Shown one piece after another: positions 9,437 through 18,592 of a stretch of 64,000 nt of DNA. A program made the position numbers and the translations under genes. The notes beneath the pieces were generated by a model, which was not told where the DNA came from, did not search any database, and saw nothing but the letters and a program-made list of their open reading frames with translations. The stretch's first letter is position 1, and each line of letters begins with the position of its first letter. This stretch comes from Maricaulis sp. (GTDB lineage: Bacteria; Pseudomonadota; Alphaproteobacteria; Caulobacterales; Maricaulaceae), in contig NZ_JASBRI010000020.1 in NCBI RefSeq assembly GCF_030149515.1, positions 1 through 64,000 on the forward strand, read 5' to 3'.

Positions 9437-10522
9437 CTAGCGGGCGGACAATACCACCCAGCCCAGCCCGGGATGTTCTTCCAATGCCGCGCCGCGCTCA
9501 GCAAGCTCGGAGACCAGCTGTTCGAACGCACCGCGGTAATTGACCGTCATGCGGGCACCGTCGCGCGAGAGCGCATCCAGCTGGGCATTCTGCACCAGGG
9601 AGGCACGGGCCAGCGCCTGCTGCAATTGCCGCCATTCCGGCAGGCCGGAATAGAGCACGGTCACACGCAACTCCGTCAGCTGCCTGTCGCGCACGATGGA
9701 CTGGACCTTCCAGGCCTGTTCGCGATCGCGCACAAAGCGCCGCGCGCCGTCTGTCCAGTCCCCGTACACCGTCTCCGGCCCCCAGGTTTCGACCGCCATG
9801 GTTCCGTCGCCTGCAATTTCGACCAGATAGCCCCCGAAACGCCGCTGCCCGCCGCGTTCGCCGGCGCGCAGGACCGCGATCCGGTTCACCCCGTGCTCCG
9901 CGGCCAGCCCGCGCAGCGCTGCCTCGTCGAGTTCCAGCGCCTGGCGCGGTGTGACCGAGCCGGCTTCGGGCGTGAACATCGGCGTCAGCGCGTGGTCGAA
10001 ATTCTGCTCGCGCCAGGCGGCGCGCCAGGGATTGCTCTCCCAGAGGCGAAAGCCGGTCTCCGACTCGAAGACAGGCAGGACCAGAACCGGACGGGACTGG
10101 CTCTCCACATAGGGAACACCGTAGGCATCCAGGACCCGGCCCACCGAGCGGCGGTGAAATCCGACATCGAGTTCGGCGAGATAGCGCGTGGCGCTGCGCT
10201 GTTCACTGTGGATTTCCAGGCCCGAGATCATTTCCGCAATGATCGCATCGTCGAGGGCGAAACCGCTGACCGTTTCGCCCGCCTCCGTCACGCGCGGCTG
10301 CATGTCCAGCGGCGTACCGATCCGGTCCTCGGCCAGGGTGATCCGCTCGATCAGGCGGCGGGCCGCGTCGCGCTGGCCCTGGCGCATGGCCTGTGTCTGC
10401 GCCTCCAGCGCATTGCCCGCCGTCGCATCGATCTCCACGCCGGTCACGGTGAAGGGATCCTCGGCCCCTGCGGCCGGCAGGGCGACAAGGCTGAGGCAGA
10501 GGGCGGCGAGGAAGGAACGCAC
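9437..10522 (-). CDS. Exported DUF2066 protein
   Basis: This 361-residue protein starts at GTG with AGGAGT a few bases upstream. It has a clear signal peptide (RSFLAALCLSLVALPAAGA), and the rest is soluble and alpha/beta in character. It resembles the DUF2066 family, whose function is unknown and which commonly lies between purM and hda in alphaproteobacteria, as here. A much longer frame continues upstream, but that part runs antisense to purM and is not coding. I infer a periplasmic location and cannot assign a reaction. Confidence 0.78.
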   Translation of the reverse strand: MRSFLAALCLSLVALPAAGAEDPFTVTGVEIDATAGNALEAQTQAMRQGQRDAARRLIERITLAEDRIGTPLDMQPRVTEAGETVSGFALDDAIIAEMISGLEIHSEQRSATRYLAELDVGFHRRSVGRVLDAYGVPYVESQSRPVLVLPVFESETGFRLWESNPWRAAWREQNFDHALTPMFTPEAGSVTPRQALELDEAALRGLAAEHGVNRIAVLRAGERGGQRRFGGYLVEIAGDGTMAVETWGPETVYGDWTDGARRFVRDREQAWKVQSIVRDRQLTELRVTVLYSGLPEWRQLQQALARASLVQNAQLDALSRDGARMTVNYRGAFEQLVSELAERGAALEEHPGLGWVVLSAR

Positions 10523-10651
10523 GGCAGACTCCTGTGGATTTCTTGCGTCGCCACTATAACCGGACGCAGTGTCGCGTGAAGCCCGCGGCTTGCGTCCGGC
10601 GCGGCTTTCGACTGTACTCCGCCGCACTTTCCACAAGGCTGGGGGATCGGC

Positions 10652-11692
10652 ATGGCCGGAACCGACGACACCACGCGCAAGAACGGGCTCACCTATGCCG
10701 ACTCGGGCGTCGATATCGATGCCGGCGATGCGCTGGTCGATCGTATCAAACCGCTGGCGGCCGCCACGCGGCGTCCGGGCGCGGCGGCGGATCTGGGCGG
10801 TTTCGGCGGGGCTTTCGATCTCAAGGCGGCCGGCTATGACGACCCGATCCTGATTTCCGGCACGGACGGTGTCGGCACCAAGCTGAAACTCGCCATCGCC
10901 ACCGGCAAGGTCGATACCGTCGGGATCGACCTGGTCGCCATGTGCGTCAACGACGTGCTGGCCCAGGGCGCCGAACCGCTCTTCTTCCTGGACTATCTGG
11001 CCACGTCCAAACTCGACCCCGCCCGCGGCGAAGCCATCGTGAAGGGGATTTCCGAAGGTTGCCGCCAGTCCGGCTGCGCCCTGATCGGCGGCGAGACGGC
11101 AGAAATGCCGGGCATGTATGAGGGCGAGGATTTCGACCTGGCGGGTTTTGTCGTGGGGGCCGCCGAGCGCGGCCGGCTGTTGCCGGACCATGACGCCATG
11201 GCCAGGGGCGATGTGCTGATCGGCCTCGCCTCTTCGGGCGTGCATTCGAACGGCTTTTCCCTGGTTCGCAAGGTGATGGAAATTGCCGAACGCGACTGGT
11301 CCGACGAAGCGCCCTTCGCGCCGGGCCAGACGCTCGGCGAGGCGTTCCTGACCCCGACCCGGCTCTATGTGAAATCCTGCCTGCCGCTCATCAAGTCGGG
11401 CCTGATCAAGGGGCTGGCCCATATCACCGGCGGCGGTCTGGTCGAGAACCCGCCGCGCATGATGCCCGATCATCTCGTCGCGCGGATCGACTATGATACA
11501 TTCGAGCTTCCGCCGCTTTTCCAGTGGATCGAGAAGACCGGCGGCGTCGCCCGCCCGGAAATGCACCGGACCTTCAATTGCGGTATCGGCATGCTGCTCT
11601 GCGTGAGCCCCGACACTGTCGATGCGGTTATGGACGCGCTTGCCTTGACGGGTGAGACCGCCATGATTGTCGGTGACGTCGACAACGCCTGA
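10652..11692 (+). CDS. purM: Phosphoribosylformylglycinamidine cyclo-ligase (AIR synthase)
   Basis: This 346-residue enzyme performs step five of purine synthesis, closing FGAM to aminoimidazole ribotide with ATP. Family motifs include [12 protein letters not shown] near residue 70, [11 protein letters not shown], and [17 protein letters not shown]. The length matches PurM. GGGGGAT precedes the ATG. purN follows in the same direction after 19 bases, and the DUF2066 gene is divergent, so the 130-base interval at 10523-10651 must hold both promoters. Confidence 0.96.
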   Translation: MAGTDDTTRKNGLTYADSGVDIDAGDALVDRIKPLAAATRRPGAAADLGGFGGAFDLKAAGYDDPILISGTDGVGTKLKLAIATGKVDTVGIDLVAMCVNDVLAQGAEPLFFLDYLATSKLDPARGEAIVKGISEGCRQSGCALIGGETAEMPGMYEGEDFDLAGFVVGAAERGRLLPDHDAMARGDVLIGLASSGVHSNGFSLVRKVMEIAERDWSDEAPFAPGQTLGEAFLTPTRLYVKSCLPLIKSGLIKGLAHITGGGLVENPPRMMPDHLVARIDYDTFELPPLFQWIEKTGGVARPEMHRTFNCGIGMLLCVSPDTVDAVMDALALTGETAMIVGDVDNA

Positions 11693-11711
11693 TCCGGACA
11701 GGATACACACA

Positions 11712-12362
11712 ATGGCGAAGACCAAGATCGCCGTGCTCATTTCCGGGCGCGGATCGAACATGCAGGCGCTGGTCGAGGCGGCGAAGGCGGAAGACTATCC
11801 CGCCGAGATCGTGCTCGTCGCGTCGAACAATCCCGACGCTCCCGGCCTTGAATTCGCCGAGGCGGCCGGGATCGACACCGAGGTCATCGACCACCGCGAT
11901 TATGACGACCGCCAGGCCTTCGAAACGGCGCTGGACCAGACGATCAAGCTCTACAATACGCGCTTCGTGTGCCTGGCCGGCTTCATGCGCATTCTCACCC
12001 CCTGGTTCACCGAGCGCTGGCGCGACCTGCTGATCAACATCCACCCGTCCCTGCTGCCGGCCTTCAAGGGGCTGCACACGCACGAGCGGGCGCTGGAAGC
12101 GGGTGTACGCATACACGGCTGCACGGTGCATTACGTCCGCCCGGAAATGGATGACGGCCCGATTATCGGCCAGGCCGCCGTACCGGTACTGCCGGGCGAC
12201 ACGCCGGACGTCCTGGCCGCGCGCGTGCTGGAGGCCGAACACAAGCTCTATCCGCAGTGCGTCGCGCTGGCCTGTTCGGGCAAGGCGCGGGTCGCTGGCG
12301 AACGCGTGCGCCTGCAGGCCCGCGAATTCGGCGCCGAACTCCTGATGAACCCGCACGACTAG
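11712..12362 (+). CDS. purN: Phosphoribosylglycinamide formyltransferase
   Basis: This 216-residue folate-dependent GAR transformylase performs step three of purine synthesis. It has the N-terminal SGRGSNMQAL phosphate-binding loop and the catalytic block INIHPSLLPAFKG (Asn109, His111), followed by Asp147 in EMDDGPII. The ATG at 11712 gives the normal family length. The stop abuts the arfB ATG directly, so the three genes purM-purN-arfB are probably one operon. Confidence 0.95.
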   Translation: MAKTKIAVLISGRGSNMQALVEAAKAEDYPAEIVLVASNNPDAPGLEFAEAAGIDTEVIDHRDYDDRQAFETALDQTIKLYNTRFVCLAGFMRILTPWFTERWRDLLINIHPSLLPAFKGLHTHERALEAGVRIHGCTVHYVRPEMDDGPIIGQAAVPVLPGDTPDVLAARVLEAEHKLYPQCVALACSGKARVAGERVRLQAREFGAELLMNPHD

Positions 12363-12782
12363 ATGCGCATCACCGACACGCTGACCGTCGACGAGACCGA
12401 GATCGAGGAACGGTTCGTCCGGGCCTCCGGTCCCGGCGGCCAGCATGTCAACAAGACGGAAAGCGCGGTCCAGCTGCGCTTCGATGTCCGGCGATCGGCG
12501 GCACTCGACGAGGCGGTCAAGCGCCGCCTGACCCGCCTGGCAGGTTCGCGGATGACGCAGGACGGCGTGCTGGTGATCCGTGCCGACACCCACCGCTCGC
12601 GCGAGCGCAACCGGGCCGATGCCAGGGAAAGGCTGCGGAGCCTGGTCGAGCGGGCCCTGACCCCACCCAAACCGCGCAGGAAATCCCGTCCCTCGCTGAG
12701 CTCGATCCGCAAGCAGAAGGAGGCCAAGGCCCAGCGGTCGAAGACCAAGGCGAGGCGCAGGAAGCCCGGGCTGGACGACTAG
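12363..12782 (+). CDS. arfB: Alternative ribosome-rescue factor ArfB
   Basis: This 139-residue class-I release-factor-like peptidyl-tRNA hydrolase has the catalytic GGQ at residues 25-27 (SGPGGQHVNK). It has a highly basic C-terminal tail, as in ArfB/YaeJ, which enters the empty mRNA channel of stalled ribosomes. It lacks the codon-recognition domains of RF1 and RF2. The ATG immediately follows the purN TAG with no gap, so translation is likely by coupling. Confidence 0.9.
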   Translation: MRITDTLTVDETEIEERFVRASGPGGQHVNKTESAVQLRFDVRRSAALDEAVKRRLTRLAGSRMTQDGVLVIRADTHRSRERNRADARERLRSLVERALTPPKPRRKSRPSLSSIRKQKEAKAQRSKTKARRRKPGLDD

Positions 12783-12823
12783 TAAGTCTCCACATGGCCC
12801 GTTCCGGCCCGGCGCACGGGGCT

Positions 12824-13444
12824 CTAGCCCAGCAGAATGAGGGCGATCGTCAGGAGGATGATCCCGGCGATCGCGGCATTCAGGATGCGCGCCCAGCGCG
12901 GATCGCCCATGAAGCGTTTCAGCGTACCGCCGGCGAACATCCAGGCCAGTCCCGCAGGGGCGCCGAAACACAGGAAGGTGCCGACCATGATCGCGGCGCG
13001 CTCGGGCGCGGTATCGGCCAGGGCGACATAGGCCCCGGCGGCCGAGACCGACATCATCATCGCCTTGGGATTGACCCACTGGAACAATGCCGCCTCGTAG
13101 GTGCGGAAGGGGCGCGTACGGGTCTGGCCGGCACTGCGCGCCGCGGCGGGCAGCGGGTTCAGCGCAGCCACCGCGTATTGCCAGGCCATCCAGGCCAGCC
13201 ACAGCGACCCGCCCGCCTTCACGACCACCAGCGCCACGGGAAAGCGCAGCACCAGTTCGCCCAGCCCGAATACGGCGGCGACCAGCATGACGTTGAAACC
13301 CACATTCATGCCCAGCCAGTGCGGCAGGGTGCGCCGCACCCCGAACAGCGCGCTCGACGACATCACCATGAGATTGTTCGGTCCCGGCGTGTAGGACATC
13401 GCAAAAACGAAACCTACCAGGCTCAACCAGAGCGCCATGTCCAT
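12824..13444 (-). CDS. LysE/RhtB-family amino-acid exporter
   Basis: This 206-residue membrane protein has about six hydrophobic helices and the LysE-family signature SYTPGPNNLMVMSS near the N-terminus. Members export amino acids or their analogues; the substrate is not visible. ATGs at 13444 and 13438 are both possible, and the first is used because it keeps the typical N-terminal helix. It converges on arfB across 41 bases. Confidence 0.87.
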   Translation of the reverse strand: MDMALWLSLVGFVFAMSYTPGPNNLMVMSSSALFGVRRTLPHWLGMNVGFNVMLVAAVFGLGELVLRFPVALVVVKAGGSLWLAWMAWQYAVAALNPLPAAARSAGQTRTRPFRTYEAALFQWVNPKAMMMSVSAAGAYVALADTAPERAAIMVGTFLCFGAPAGLAWMFAGGTLKRFMGDPRWARILNAAIAGIILLTIALILLG

Positions 13445-13546
13445 GGGCTTTCCCCGCGCTACCTGCCGGTGCCAGTTAGGCATGCCGGCCTGCGGCCACA
13501 ATCCGCTTCTTGCCGCGTGCTGACGGAAAGTTGTCAGGAGCAGGAC

Positions 13547-13580
13547 AAAAAAGGGCCCGGCATGACTGCCGGGCCCTTGT
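13547..13580 (-). terminator. Rho-independent terminator of ndk
   Basis: On the minus strand an 8-base perfect GC stem (CCGGGCCC-type arms at 13553-13560 and 13569-13576) with an 8-base loop is followed by a run of six T (13552-13547). It begins 21 bases after the ndk stop codon. Confidence 0.88.
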
Positions 13581-13600
13581 CCGTCCGAACGCGCGTGGCG

Positions 13601-14023
13601 TCAGCCAACGATCTCGTCGTCGGAGAAGAAGAACTTGATCTCTTCGGCCGCGGTTTCGGGGGCGTCGGACCCGTGCACGGAGTTTTCGCCGATCGACAGG
13701 GCGAATTCCTTGCGGATGGTCCCTTCGGCGGCCTCGGCCGGATTGGTGGCGCCCATCACTTCGCGGTTCCTGGCGATGGCGTCTTCGCCTTCGAGAACCT
13801 GCACGACCACCGGCTCGGAGATCATGAACTCGACCAGTTCGCCGAAGAAGGGACGGTCCTTGTGCACAGCGTAGAAGCCTTCGGCCTGCTCGCGCGTCAT
13901 GTGGATGCGCTTGGAGGCAACGACCCGCAGGCCGGCCTCTTCGAACTTGGCAATGATCTTGCCGGTCAGGTTGCGCTTGGTGGCGTCGGGCTTGATGATG
14001 GAGAAGGTGCGTTGCAGCGCCAT
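13601..14023 (-). CDS. ndk: Nucleoside diphosphate kinase
   Basis: This 140-residue enzyme transfers phosphate from NTPs to NDPs through a phosphohistidine. The active-site His117 lies in NSVHGSD. The N-terminal [12 protein letters not shown] block and full length are typical. It is a single-gene unit with its own downstream hairpin terminator at 13547-13580. The 109 bases upstream hold its promoter, not identified precisely. Confidence 0.97.
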   Translation of the reverse strand: MALQRTFSIIKPDATKRNLTGKIIAKFEEAGLRVVASKRIHMTREQAEGFYAVHKDRPFFGELVEFMISEPVVVQVLEGEDAIARNREVMGATNPAEAAEGTIRKEFALSIGENSVHGSDAPETAAEEIKFFFSDDEIVG

Positions 14024-14132
14024 GAGACTAAATCCTTGGATACTTGAGCGGGGGGTGTCCGGGAGAACCCGGCCGGTGAATTCGCGCGGCTTATAGCGGG
14101 CAGCCGGTCGGTTGAAAAGCGGCGGAGTGCTA

Positions 14133-14507
14133 TCAGGCCGGCTGCGGCGCGACGCGGTCCGGCCGGGCCGCCGCCAGATAGATGCCGGCCGCCAGATAGA
14201 GAACGGACATCAGCGCGAAGACCCACCCCGTATTGGCAATGGCGTGGGGCGAACTGACCGGGGCAAACGCCAGCAGGCCGGCAAGTCCCAGCCGCAGCAC
14301 GCCATAGATCGCCAGGATCGCACCCCATACCCGCACTGCGATGCGGCCGGCCCGAGGACCGGCGAGGCGAGCCCCCAGCAGCAGCGCCATGACCGTGAGA
14401 ACGAAACCCAGCGGTACGAACGATCCCACCGAACCATAGATCGCTGCCCGCACCGAGAAGGCAACGAGGCTCAGCGCCAGGACAAGATTCGGCAGGTCCC
14501 GGATCAC
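14133..14507 (-). CDS. Small four-helix membrane protein, unknown function
   Basis: This 124-residue protein consists mostly of four predicted membrane helices (about residues 5-25, 27-48, 58-82 and 92-112). I do not recognise a family. The GTG start at 14507 overlaps the stop of the upstream peptidase gene (GTGA), which fixes the start and implies translational coupling. A longer frame upstream would overlap the peptidase and was not used. Its link to the M28 peptidase is by transcription only. Confidence 0.65.
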   Translation of the reverse strand: MIRDLPNLVLALSLVAFSVRAAIYGSVGSFVPLGFVLTVMALLLGARLAGPRAGRIAVRVWGAILAIYGVLRLGLAGLLAFAPVSSPHAIANTGWVFALMSVLYLAAGIYLAAARPDRVAPQPA

Positions 14508-15379
14508 GGGATGTCTCCACGGATCAGATCCAGAAGGACGGACTGCACGAGACGTGTATTGCGGGCCAGATAGGCGTGGTTGAGCGTATCGGCGGTATCG
14601 GTCGGCCGGTGCCGGTGCGGCGAGGAATCGCGCAGTTGAAAGGCTTCCCCGAGACACACCGCATCGATTCCGAGATCGCGAAAGGAGACGTGGTCGCTGG
14701 AATCGTAGGTCACACGGGTAACCGGAATATCCATCTCGGCCGCGGCACGCTCATAGTGCGGGAACAGGCTGTCCGGTGCATCGACCTCGATCGCGCGGTC
14801 GCCGTCGCCGTCCCAGCCCGCCATGTCGATCGAGTGCATGGAATGAATATCGAGGCCTGTATCGAGAAGCTGCCGGGCGAGTGCGGCACTGCCGACCTTG
14901 CCCTCCTCCTCCTGATCGAAAAAGGCGAGCAGCACTGTGTATTGGCGGTCCGGTTCAGCTGCGAGGGCCCCGGCGATCGACAACACGGCAGCGAGACCGC
15001 TGGCATTGTCGTCTGCGCCGGGACTGCCGGCTTCGCTGTCATAATGCCCGCCCAGAACGACGACCGGCGCATCGGGCCGGCTGGCCGGAATGGTCGCGGT
15101 GACGTTGACCCCGCTGAAGGGCGGCATGACGAGATCGAGAAGCGGATGGACGTTCGGGGCGCGATAGGGCCGACGCTCACCGTGCAGGCCGCGGCGCTCC
15201 AGTTCGGCGATCAGCACATCGGCGGCAACCCTGCGCTCGCCGGCCGAGCTGCGGGCCGGCGCCGTCGCGGCCTGAAATCTGGAGACGAACTCGCGCTGCT
15301 CCGCTTCCAAGGCGTCCTGCGCGCCAGCCGGGCAAAGCCCAAGCAGACCCGTCAGGGCCCCGATCATCCATCGTCTCAT
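14504..15379 (-). CDS. Exported M28-family zinc aminopeptidase
   Basis: This 291-residue protein has a signal peptide (RRWMIGALTGLLGLCPAGA). The M28 metal sites are visible: His112 and Asp123 in GHYDSEAGSPGADDNASG, the EEE cluster at 157-159 and later Asp and His residues. M28 enzymes remove N-terminal residues from peptides using two zinc ions. A periplasmic or secreted location follows from the signal peptide. The ATG at 15379 begins the signal peptide directly. Confidence 0.85.
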   Translation of the reverse strand: MRRWMIGALTGLLGLCPAGAQDALEAEQREFVSRFQAATAPARSSAGERRVAADVLIAELERRGLHGERRPYRAPNVHPLLDLVMPPFSGVNVTATIPASRPDAPVVVLGGHYDSEAGSPGADDNASGLAAVLSIAGALAAEPDRQYTVLLAFFDQEEEGKVGSAALARQLLDTGLDIHSMHSIDMAGWDGDGDRAIEVDAPDSLFPHYERAAAEMDIPVTRVTYDSSDHVSFRDLGIDAVCLGEAFQLRDSSPHRHRPTDTADTLNHAYLARNTRLVQSVLLDLIRGDIP

Positions 15380-15480
15380 GCCAACCGCCTCATCCCGCGC
15401 GGACGAAGCCAGCAAGATTATTGTGGCGAGAGTGCGACCGGCTTGCGCGTGGACACAAGCCGCGCTAACCGCCTCTTCCC

Positions 15481-17367
15481 ATGCTGCACATCAACGATCT
15501 CACCTATCGCATCGAAGGCCGGATGCTGTTCGACCAGGCAACGCTGTTTCTGCCGGCCAAAACCCGTATGGGACTGGTGGGCCGTAACGGCACGGGCAAG
15601 TCGACCCTGTTCCGCCTGATCCGCGGCGAAGCCGTGCCGGAGACCGGCGACGCGCGAATTCAGAAAGGCGCGCGCCTGGGCTCGGTGGCACAGGAGGCGC
15701 CCGGCGGGGAGGAGACGCTGATGGAGGTCGTGCTGGCCGCCGATACCGAGCGCGCCGCCCTGCTGGCCGAAGCCGAGACCGCCACCGATCCCAACCGCAT
15801 CGCCGAAATCCAGACACGGCTGGCCGATATCGACAGCCATACCGCCGAGGCGCGTGCCGGCGCCATCCTCTCGGGCCTGGGCTTTTCCGGCGCCGACCAG
15901 CAGCGGCCCTGCCGGGAGTATTCGGGAGGCTGGCGCATGCGGGTGGCGCTGGCCGCGACACTGTTCGCGCGGCCGGATTGCCTGCTGCTGGACGAGCCGA
16001 CCAATTATCTCGACCTGGAAGGCGTGATGTGGCTGCAGAGCTATCTGAAGACCTTCCCCGGCGCTGCGCTGGTGATCTCGCACGACCGCGACCTGCTGAA
16101 CGGGGCGATGCAGAAGATCGCCCATCTCAAGGACGGCAAGCTGACCGTGTTCGACGGCGGCTATGACGATTTCGAGAAGGCGTTGACGGAAAGGCAGCGC
16201 CTGCAGATGAAGCTGGTGGAGAAACAGGAGGCCGAGCGGCGCCACCTGCAGGCCTTTGTCGACCGTTTCAAGGCCAAGGCCTCCAAGGCCAAACAGGCGC
16301 AGTCGCGCGTGAAACGGTTGGAAAAGATGCAACCCGTGGCGACCATGGTGCAGGACCCCGTGGCGCCTTTCGACTTCCCCAACCCCCAGCGCCGCATGGC
16401 CCCGCCCATCGTGCGCATGCTGGATCTGGAAGTGGGCTACGAGCCCGGCAAACCCATCCTCAAGGGTGTCAGCCTGAACATCGATACCGACGACCGGATC
16501 GGCATTCTCGGCCGCAATGGCGCGGGCAAGTCGACCCTCGCCAAACTCCTCGATGACAGGCTGGAGCCAACCGGCGGCTTCCTGCGCAGGCACAAGAAGC
16601 TGCAGATCGCCTTCTTCGCCCAGCACCAGATCGAACACCTCTCGCCGGAGGTCTCGGCCTATCAGCATGTCATCGAGCTGATGCCCGACGCCACCGAGGC
16701 CCAGCGCCGCGCCCGCCTGGCCCGGTTCGGCCTGCCCGGCGACCGCCAGGAAACGCCTGCCAAGAACCTCTCCGGGGGCGAGAAGGCGCGGCTGCTGTTC
16801 AACCTGATCACCTTCGATGGTCCGCACCTTCTCATTCTCGACGAACCGACCAATCATCTCGATATGGACAGCCGGGCGGCACTGATCTCGGCGATCAACA
16901 CCTATGAAGGCGCGGTCGTGCTGATCTCCCATGACCGCCACCTGATCGAGAGCTGTGTCGACCGGCTGTGGCTGGTCGCCGACGGCACGGTCAAACAGTA
17001 TGACGATGATATCGAGACCTACCGGCAAAGCCTGCTGGGGCGGTTGCCCCGCGACCCCGGTGCCAGGAAGAAGGCCGCCCCGGCGGACGAGAAGACGCTG
17101 CGCCGCCGGTCGGCGGCCGGCCAGCGCGAGGCGCTGAAACCGTTGAAGGCCGAAGCGGCCCGCTGGGAAAGGGAGGCGGAACGCTTGCGCGGGGTTCTGG
17201 AGGTCATCGACCGGGGCCTCGCCGCGCCGGGACTTTATGAAAAGGATCCCGGGACGGCCACGGAGCTGCAGATCAAGCGCGCCCGGGCTGTGGAACTGCT
17301 GGATGCCGCCGAAACCAGATGGCTGGAGGCCGAGGAAGCGCTGGAAACGGCGCGCGCTGTGTCCTGA
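15481..17367 (+). CDS. ABC-F family ATPase (Uup/YheS type)
   Basis: This 628-residue soluble protein has two ABC cassettes and no membrane helices. Walker A motifs are GRNGTGKS (34-41) and GRNGAGKS (about 345-352). Signature motifs are YSGGW and LSGGEKARLLF, and LLLDEPTNYLDLE and LILDEPTNHLDMD are the Walker B regions. A basic inter-domain linker rich in Lys and Ala (about 240-280) and a C-terminal coiled-coil region follow ABC-F practice. ABC-F proteins act on ribosomes or nucleic acids. The exact subfamily is uncertain. Confidence 0.9.
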   Translation: MLHINDLTYRIEGRMLFDQATLFLPAKTRMGLVGRNGTGKSTLFRLIRGEAVPETGDARIQKGARLGSVAQEAPGGEETLMEVVLAADTERAALLAEAETATDPNRIAEIQTRLADIDSHTAEARAGAILSGLGFSGADQQRPCREYSGGWRMRVALAATLFARPDCLLLDEPTNYLDLEGVMWLQSYLKTFPGAALVISHDRDLLNGAMQKIAHLKDGKLTVFDGGYDDFEKALTERQRLQMKLVEKQEAERRHLQAFVDRFKAKASKAKQAQSRVKRLEKMQPVATMVQDPVAPFDFPNPQRRMAPPIVRMLDLEVGYEPGKPILKGVSLNIDTDDRIGILGRNGAGKSTLAKLLDDRLEPTGGFLRRHKKLQIAFFAQHQIEHLSPEVSAYQHVIELMPDATEAQRRARLARFGLPGDRQETPAKNLSGGEKARLLFNLITFDGPHLLILDEPTNHLDMDSRAALISAINTYEGAVVLISHDRHLIESCVDRLWLVADGTVKQYDDDIETYRQSLLGRLPRDPGARKKAAPADEKTLRRRSAAGQREALKPLKAEAARWEREAERLRGVLEVIDRGLAAPGLYEKDPGTATELQIKRARAVELLDAAETRWLEAEEALETARAVS

Positions 17368-17404
17368 GACCGCCCAATTCCGTTAAGCAACCGTTTGCAA
17401 TTCC

Positions 17405-17419
17405 CTCATAGGGTATGAG
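17405..17419. repeat. Perfect inverted repeat CTCATA-GGG-TATGAG
   Basis: A 6-3-6 base perfect inverted repeat lies 37 bases after the ABC-F stop and about 180 bases before the next ATG. Its form suits a regulator operator, but no regulator is adjacent. Confidence 0.45.
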
Positions 17420-17465
17420 CGTGCTTGAAAACCACAGGTGGACGGATCATGAGGTCCTTTGGCGC

Positions 17466-17507
17466 GCCGCCGGGCGTCATCCACCCCAGGGAAGGCCGCC
17501 CGGCGGC
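17466..17507 (+). repeat. 11-bp GC inverted repeat in the leader of the 100-residue gene
   Basis: GCCGCCGGGCG (17466-17476) is exactly complementary to 17497-17507, with a 20-base loop. There is no T-run after it, so it is not a standard terminator for the ABC-F gene. It could fold in the leader of the gene starting at 17601. Confidence 0.5.
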
Positions 17508-17600
17508 TGACAATATGGCTCCCTCGAGCCTCTCCAGCGCGTCTCCCGCAGAGACGGCGCCCGGGACCGCTTGCACCCGTTTTCGTGCAGGAGGCCGTTC

Positions 17601-17903
17601 ATGAAGATCGACCGCCCCGCGCCCGCTTCCCCGTCCAGGCTCGTCTCGCGGCGCCCTTCCGGCTCCGGACCTGCCGGCCTGCGCCACGACAACAGTTTTC
17701 ACACCCCGGACCGCTGGCGCGTCGACGCGGTAATTGCCACACCTGCCGATCCGGATGAGCAACAGCCCGTTGCCGACACTCCGGCGCTAAGCCGCGAGGA
17801 TGCGATGGAAACGGCACTCGAAGTGGGCGCCTGGCTGGCCGGCCATTCCCTCGCCATCGCGAACCGGCACGCAGGACGCCTGCATCACCTGTTCATCGAC
17901 TAG
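17601..17903 (+). CDS. Hypothetical 100-residue protein
   Basis: I recognise no family. The gene has a strong GCAGGAGG ribosome-binding site before ATG 17601. The product has a basic, Ser/Pro-rich N-terminal 30 residues and then a likely helix from about 69 to 96 (EDAMETALEVGAWLAG). There is no signal peptide or membrane segment. The TAG stop shares CTAG with the stop of the convergent lipoprotein gene, an arrangement seen at two other convergent pairs here, which supports the reading frame. A 230-base leader with two inverted repeats precedes it. Confidence 0.55.
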   Translation: MKIDRPAPASPSRLVSRRPSGSGPAGLRHDNSFHTPDRWRVDAVIATPADPDEQQPVADTPALSREDAMETALEVGAWLAGHSLAIANRHAGRLHHLFID

Positions 17904-18256
17904 CCGCAGGCCATGCTCTCGACAACATCCTGTTCGTCCACCCGGATGGTCAGCCGGTCGGGCCGGTAGTCCATCGTCATGGCATCGTCCGGCCCGACGA
18001 CACGGTAATTGTCCGGCATGGCGCTGCGCGGCACCTCGGTGCGCGGCTGGCCAACATAGTGCTGAACGCGTTCCATGCCGCAATTGCCGGTGATCGGCGG
18101 GGTAACACCCCTGCCGTTCACATCCTCGGCATCGCCGAGAGGCGGCAGGGCGTCGGCCGGGCGGGACGCTTCGGGAGCCGGCGCGGTGTGAGGCGCTCGC
18201 GCGGTCAGGGCGCACCCGGCGAGGAAGCAGGCAAGCAAGGCGATACGCGTTTTCAT
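17900..18256 (-). CDS. I78-type peptidase-inhibitor lipoprotein, copy 1
   Basis: This 118-residue protein has a lipoprotein signal (LLACFLAGC, Cys at about residue 15). The mature part shows the I78 inhibitor pattern: a Cys before the VGQP block (GNCGMERVQHYVGQP), the core TMDYRPDRL and a terminal Cys that could close a disulfide. I78 members inhibit serine proteases. The next gene upstream encodes a diverged copy. Location is expected to be the periplasmic face of a membrane. Confidence 0.78.
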   Translation of the reverse strand: MKTRIALLACFLAGCALTARAPHTAPAPEASRPADALPPLGDAEDVNGRGVTPPITGNCGMERVQHYVGQPRTEVPRSAMPDNYRVVGPDDAMTMDYRPDRLTIRVDEQDVVESMACG

Positions 18257-18277
18257 GGGCTTTGTCCGTCCGTCAGG

Positions 18278-18592
18278 TCAGCCGCACCAGGGCCGCAGAA
18301 TGACGCCCGCCCCGCTGACGTCAAGATTGAGCCGTTCAGGCCGGTAGTCTTCGGTGACGGCGGTATCGGGGCCGATCACGCGAACATCGCGGGCGAGCGT
18401 GCCCAGATCGACTTCTGCGACCTGCTGTCCGACGAGATAGGTCCGCGCCCGGGCACCGCAGGCATCCTCGACCGGCCGGCCGCCGTCAAAGACCGGCGGT
18501 GCGATGTCCGGCCCGGAGGTGTCCAGCCCGCCCGATGTCGAACAGGCGGTTACGGCCAGGGCCGACAAGGCCGCCAACAGACAATGCCTCAT
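18278..18592 (-). CDS. I78-type peptidase-inhibitor lipoprotein, copy 2
   Basis: This 104-residue lipoprotein has a signal ending in a lipobox (ALAVTAC). The mature domain parallels its neighbour: DACGARARTYLVGQQ, then TEDYRPERLNL and a terminal CG. Its ATG overlaps the holC stop by four bases, so a secreted inhibitor is translationally coupled to a replication gene. Copies 1 and 2 are separated by 21 bases. The target protease is unknown. Confidence 0.78.
   Translation of the reverse strand: MRHCLLAALSALAVTACSTSGGLDTSGPDIAPPVFDGGRPVEDACGARARTYLVGQQVAEVDLGTLARDVRVIGPDTAVTEDYRPERLNLDVSGAGVILRPWCG

Noticed and set aside
17384..17398. CtrA-type TTAA-N7-TTAA site
   Set aside because: Only the first half matches; the second half reads TTTG.
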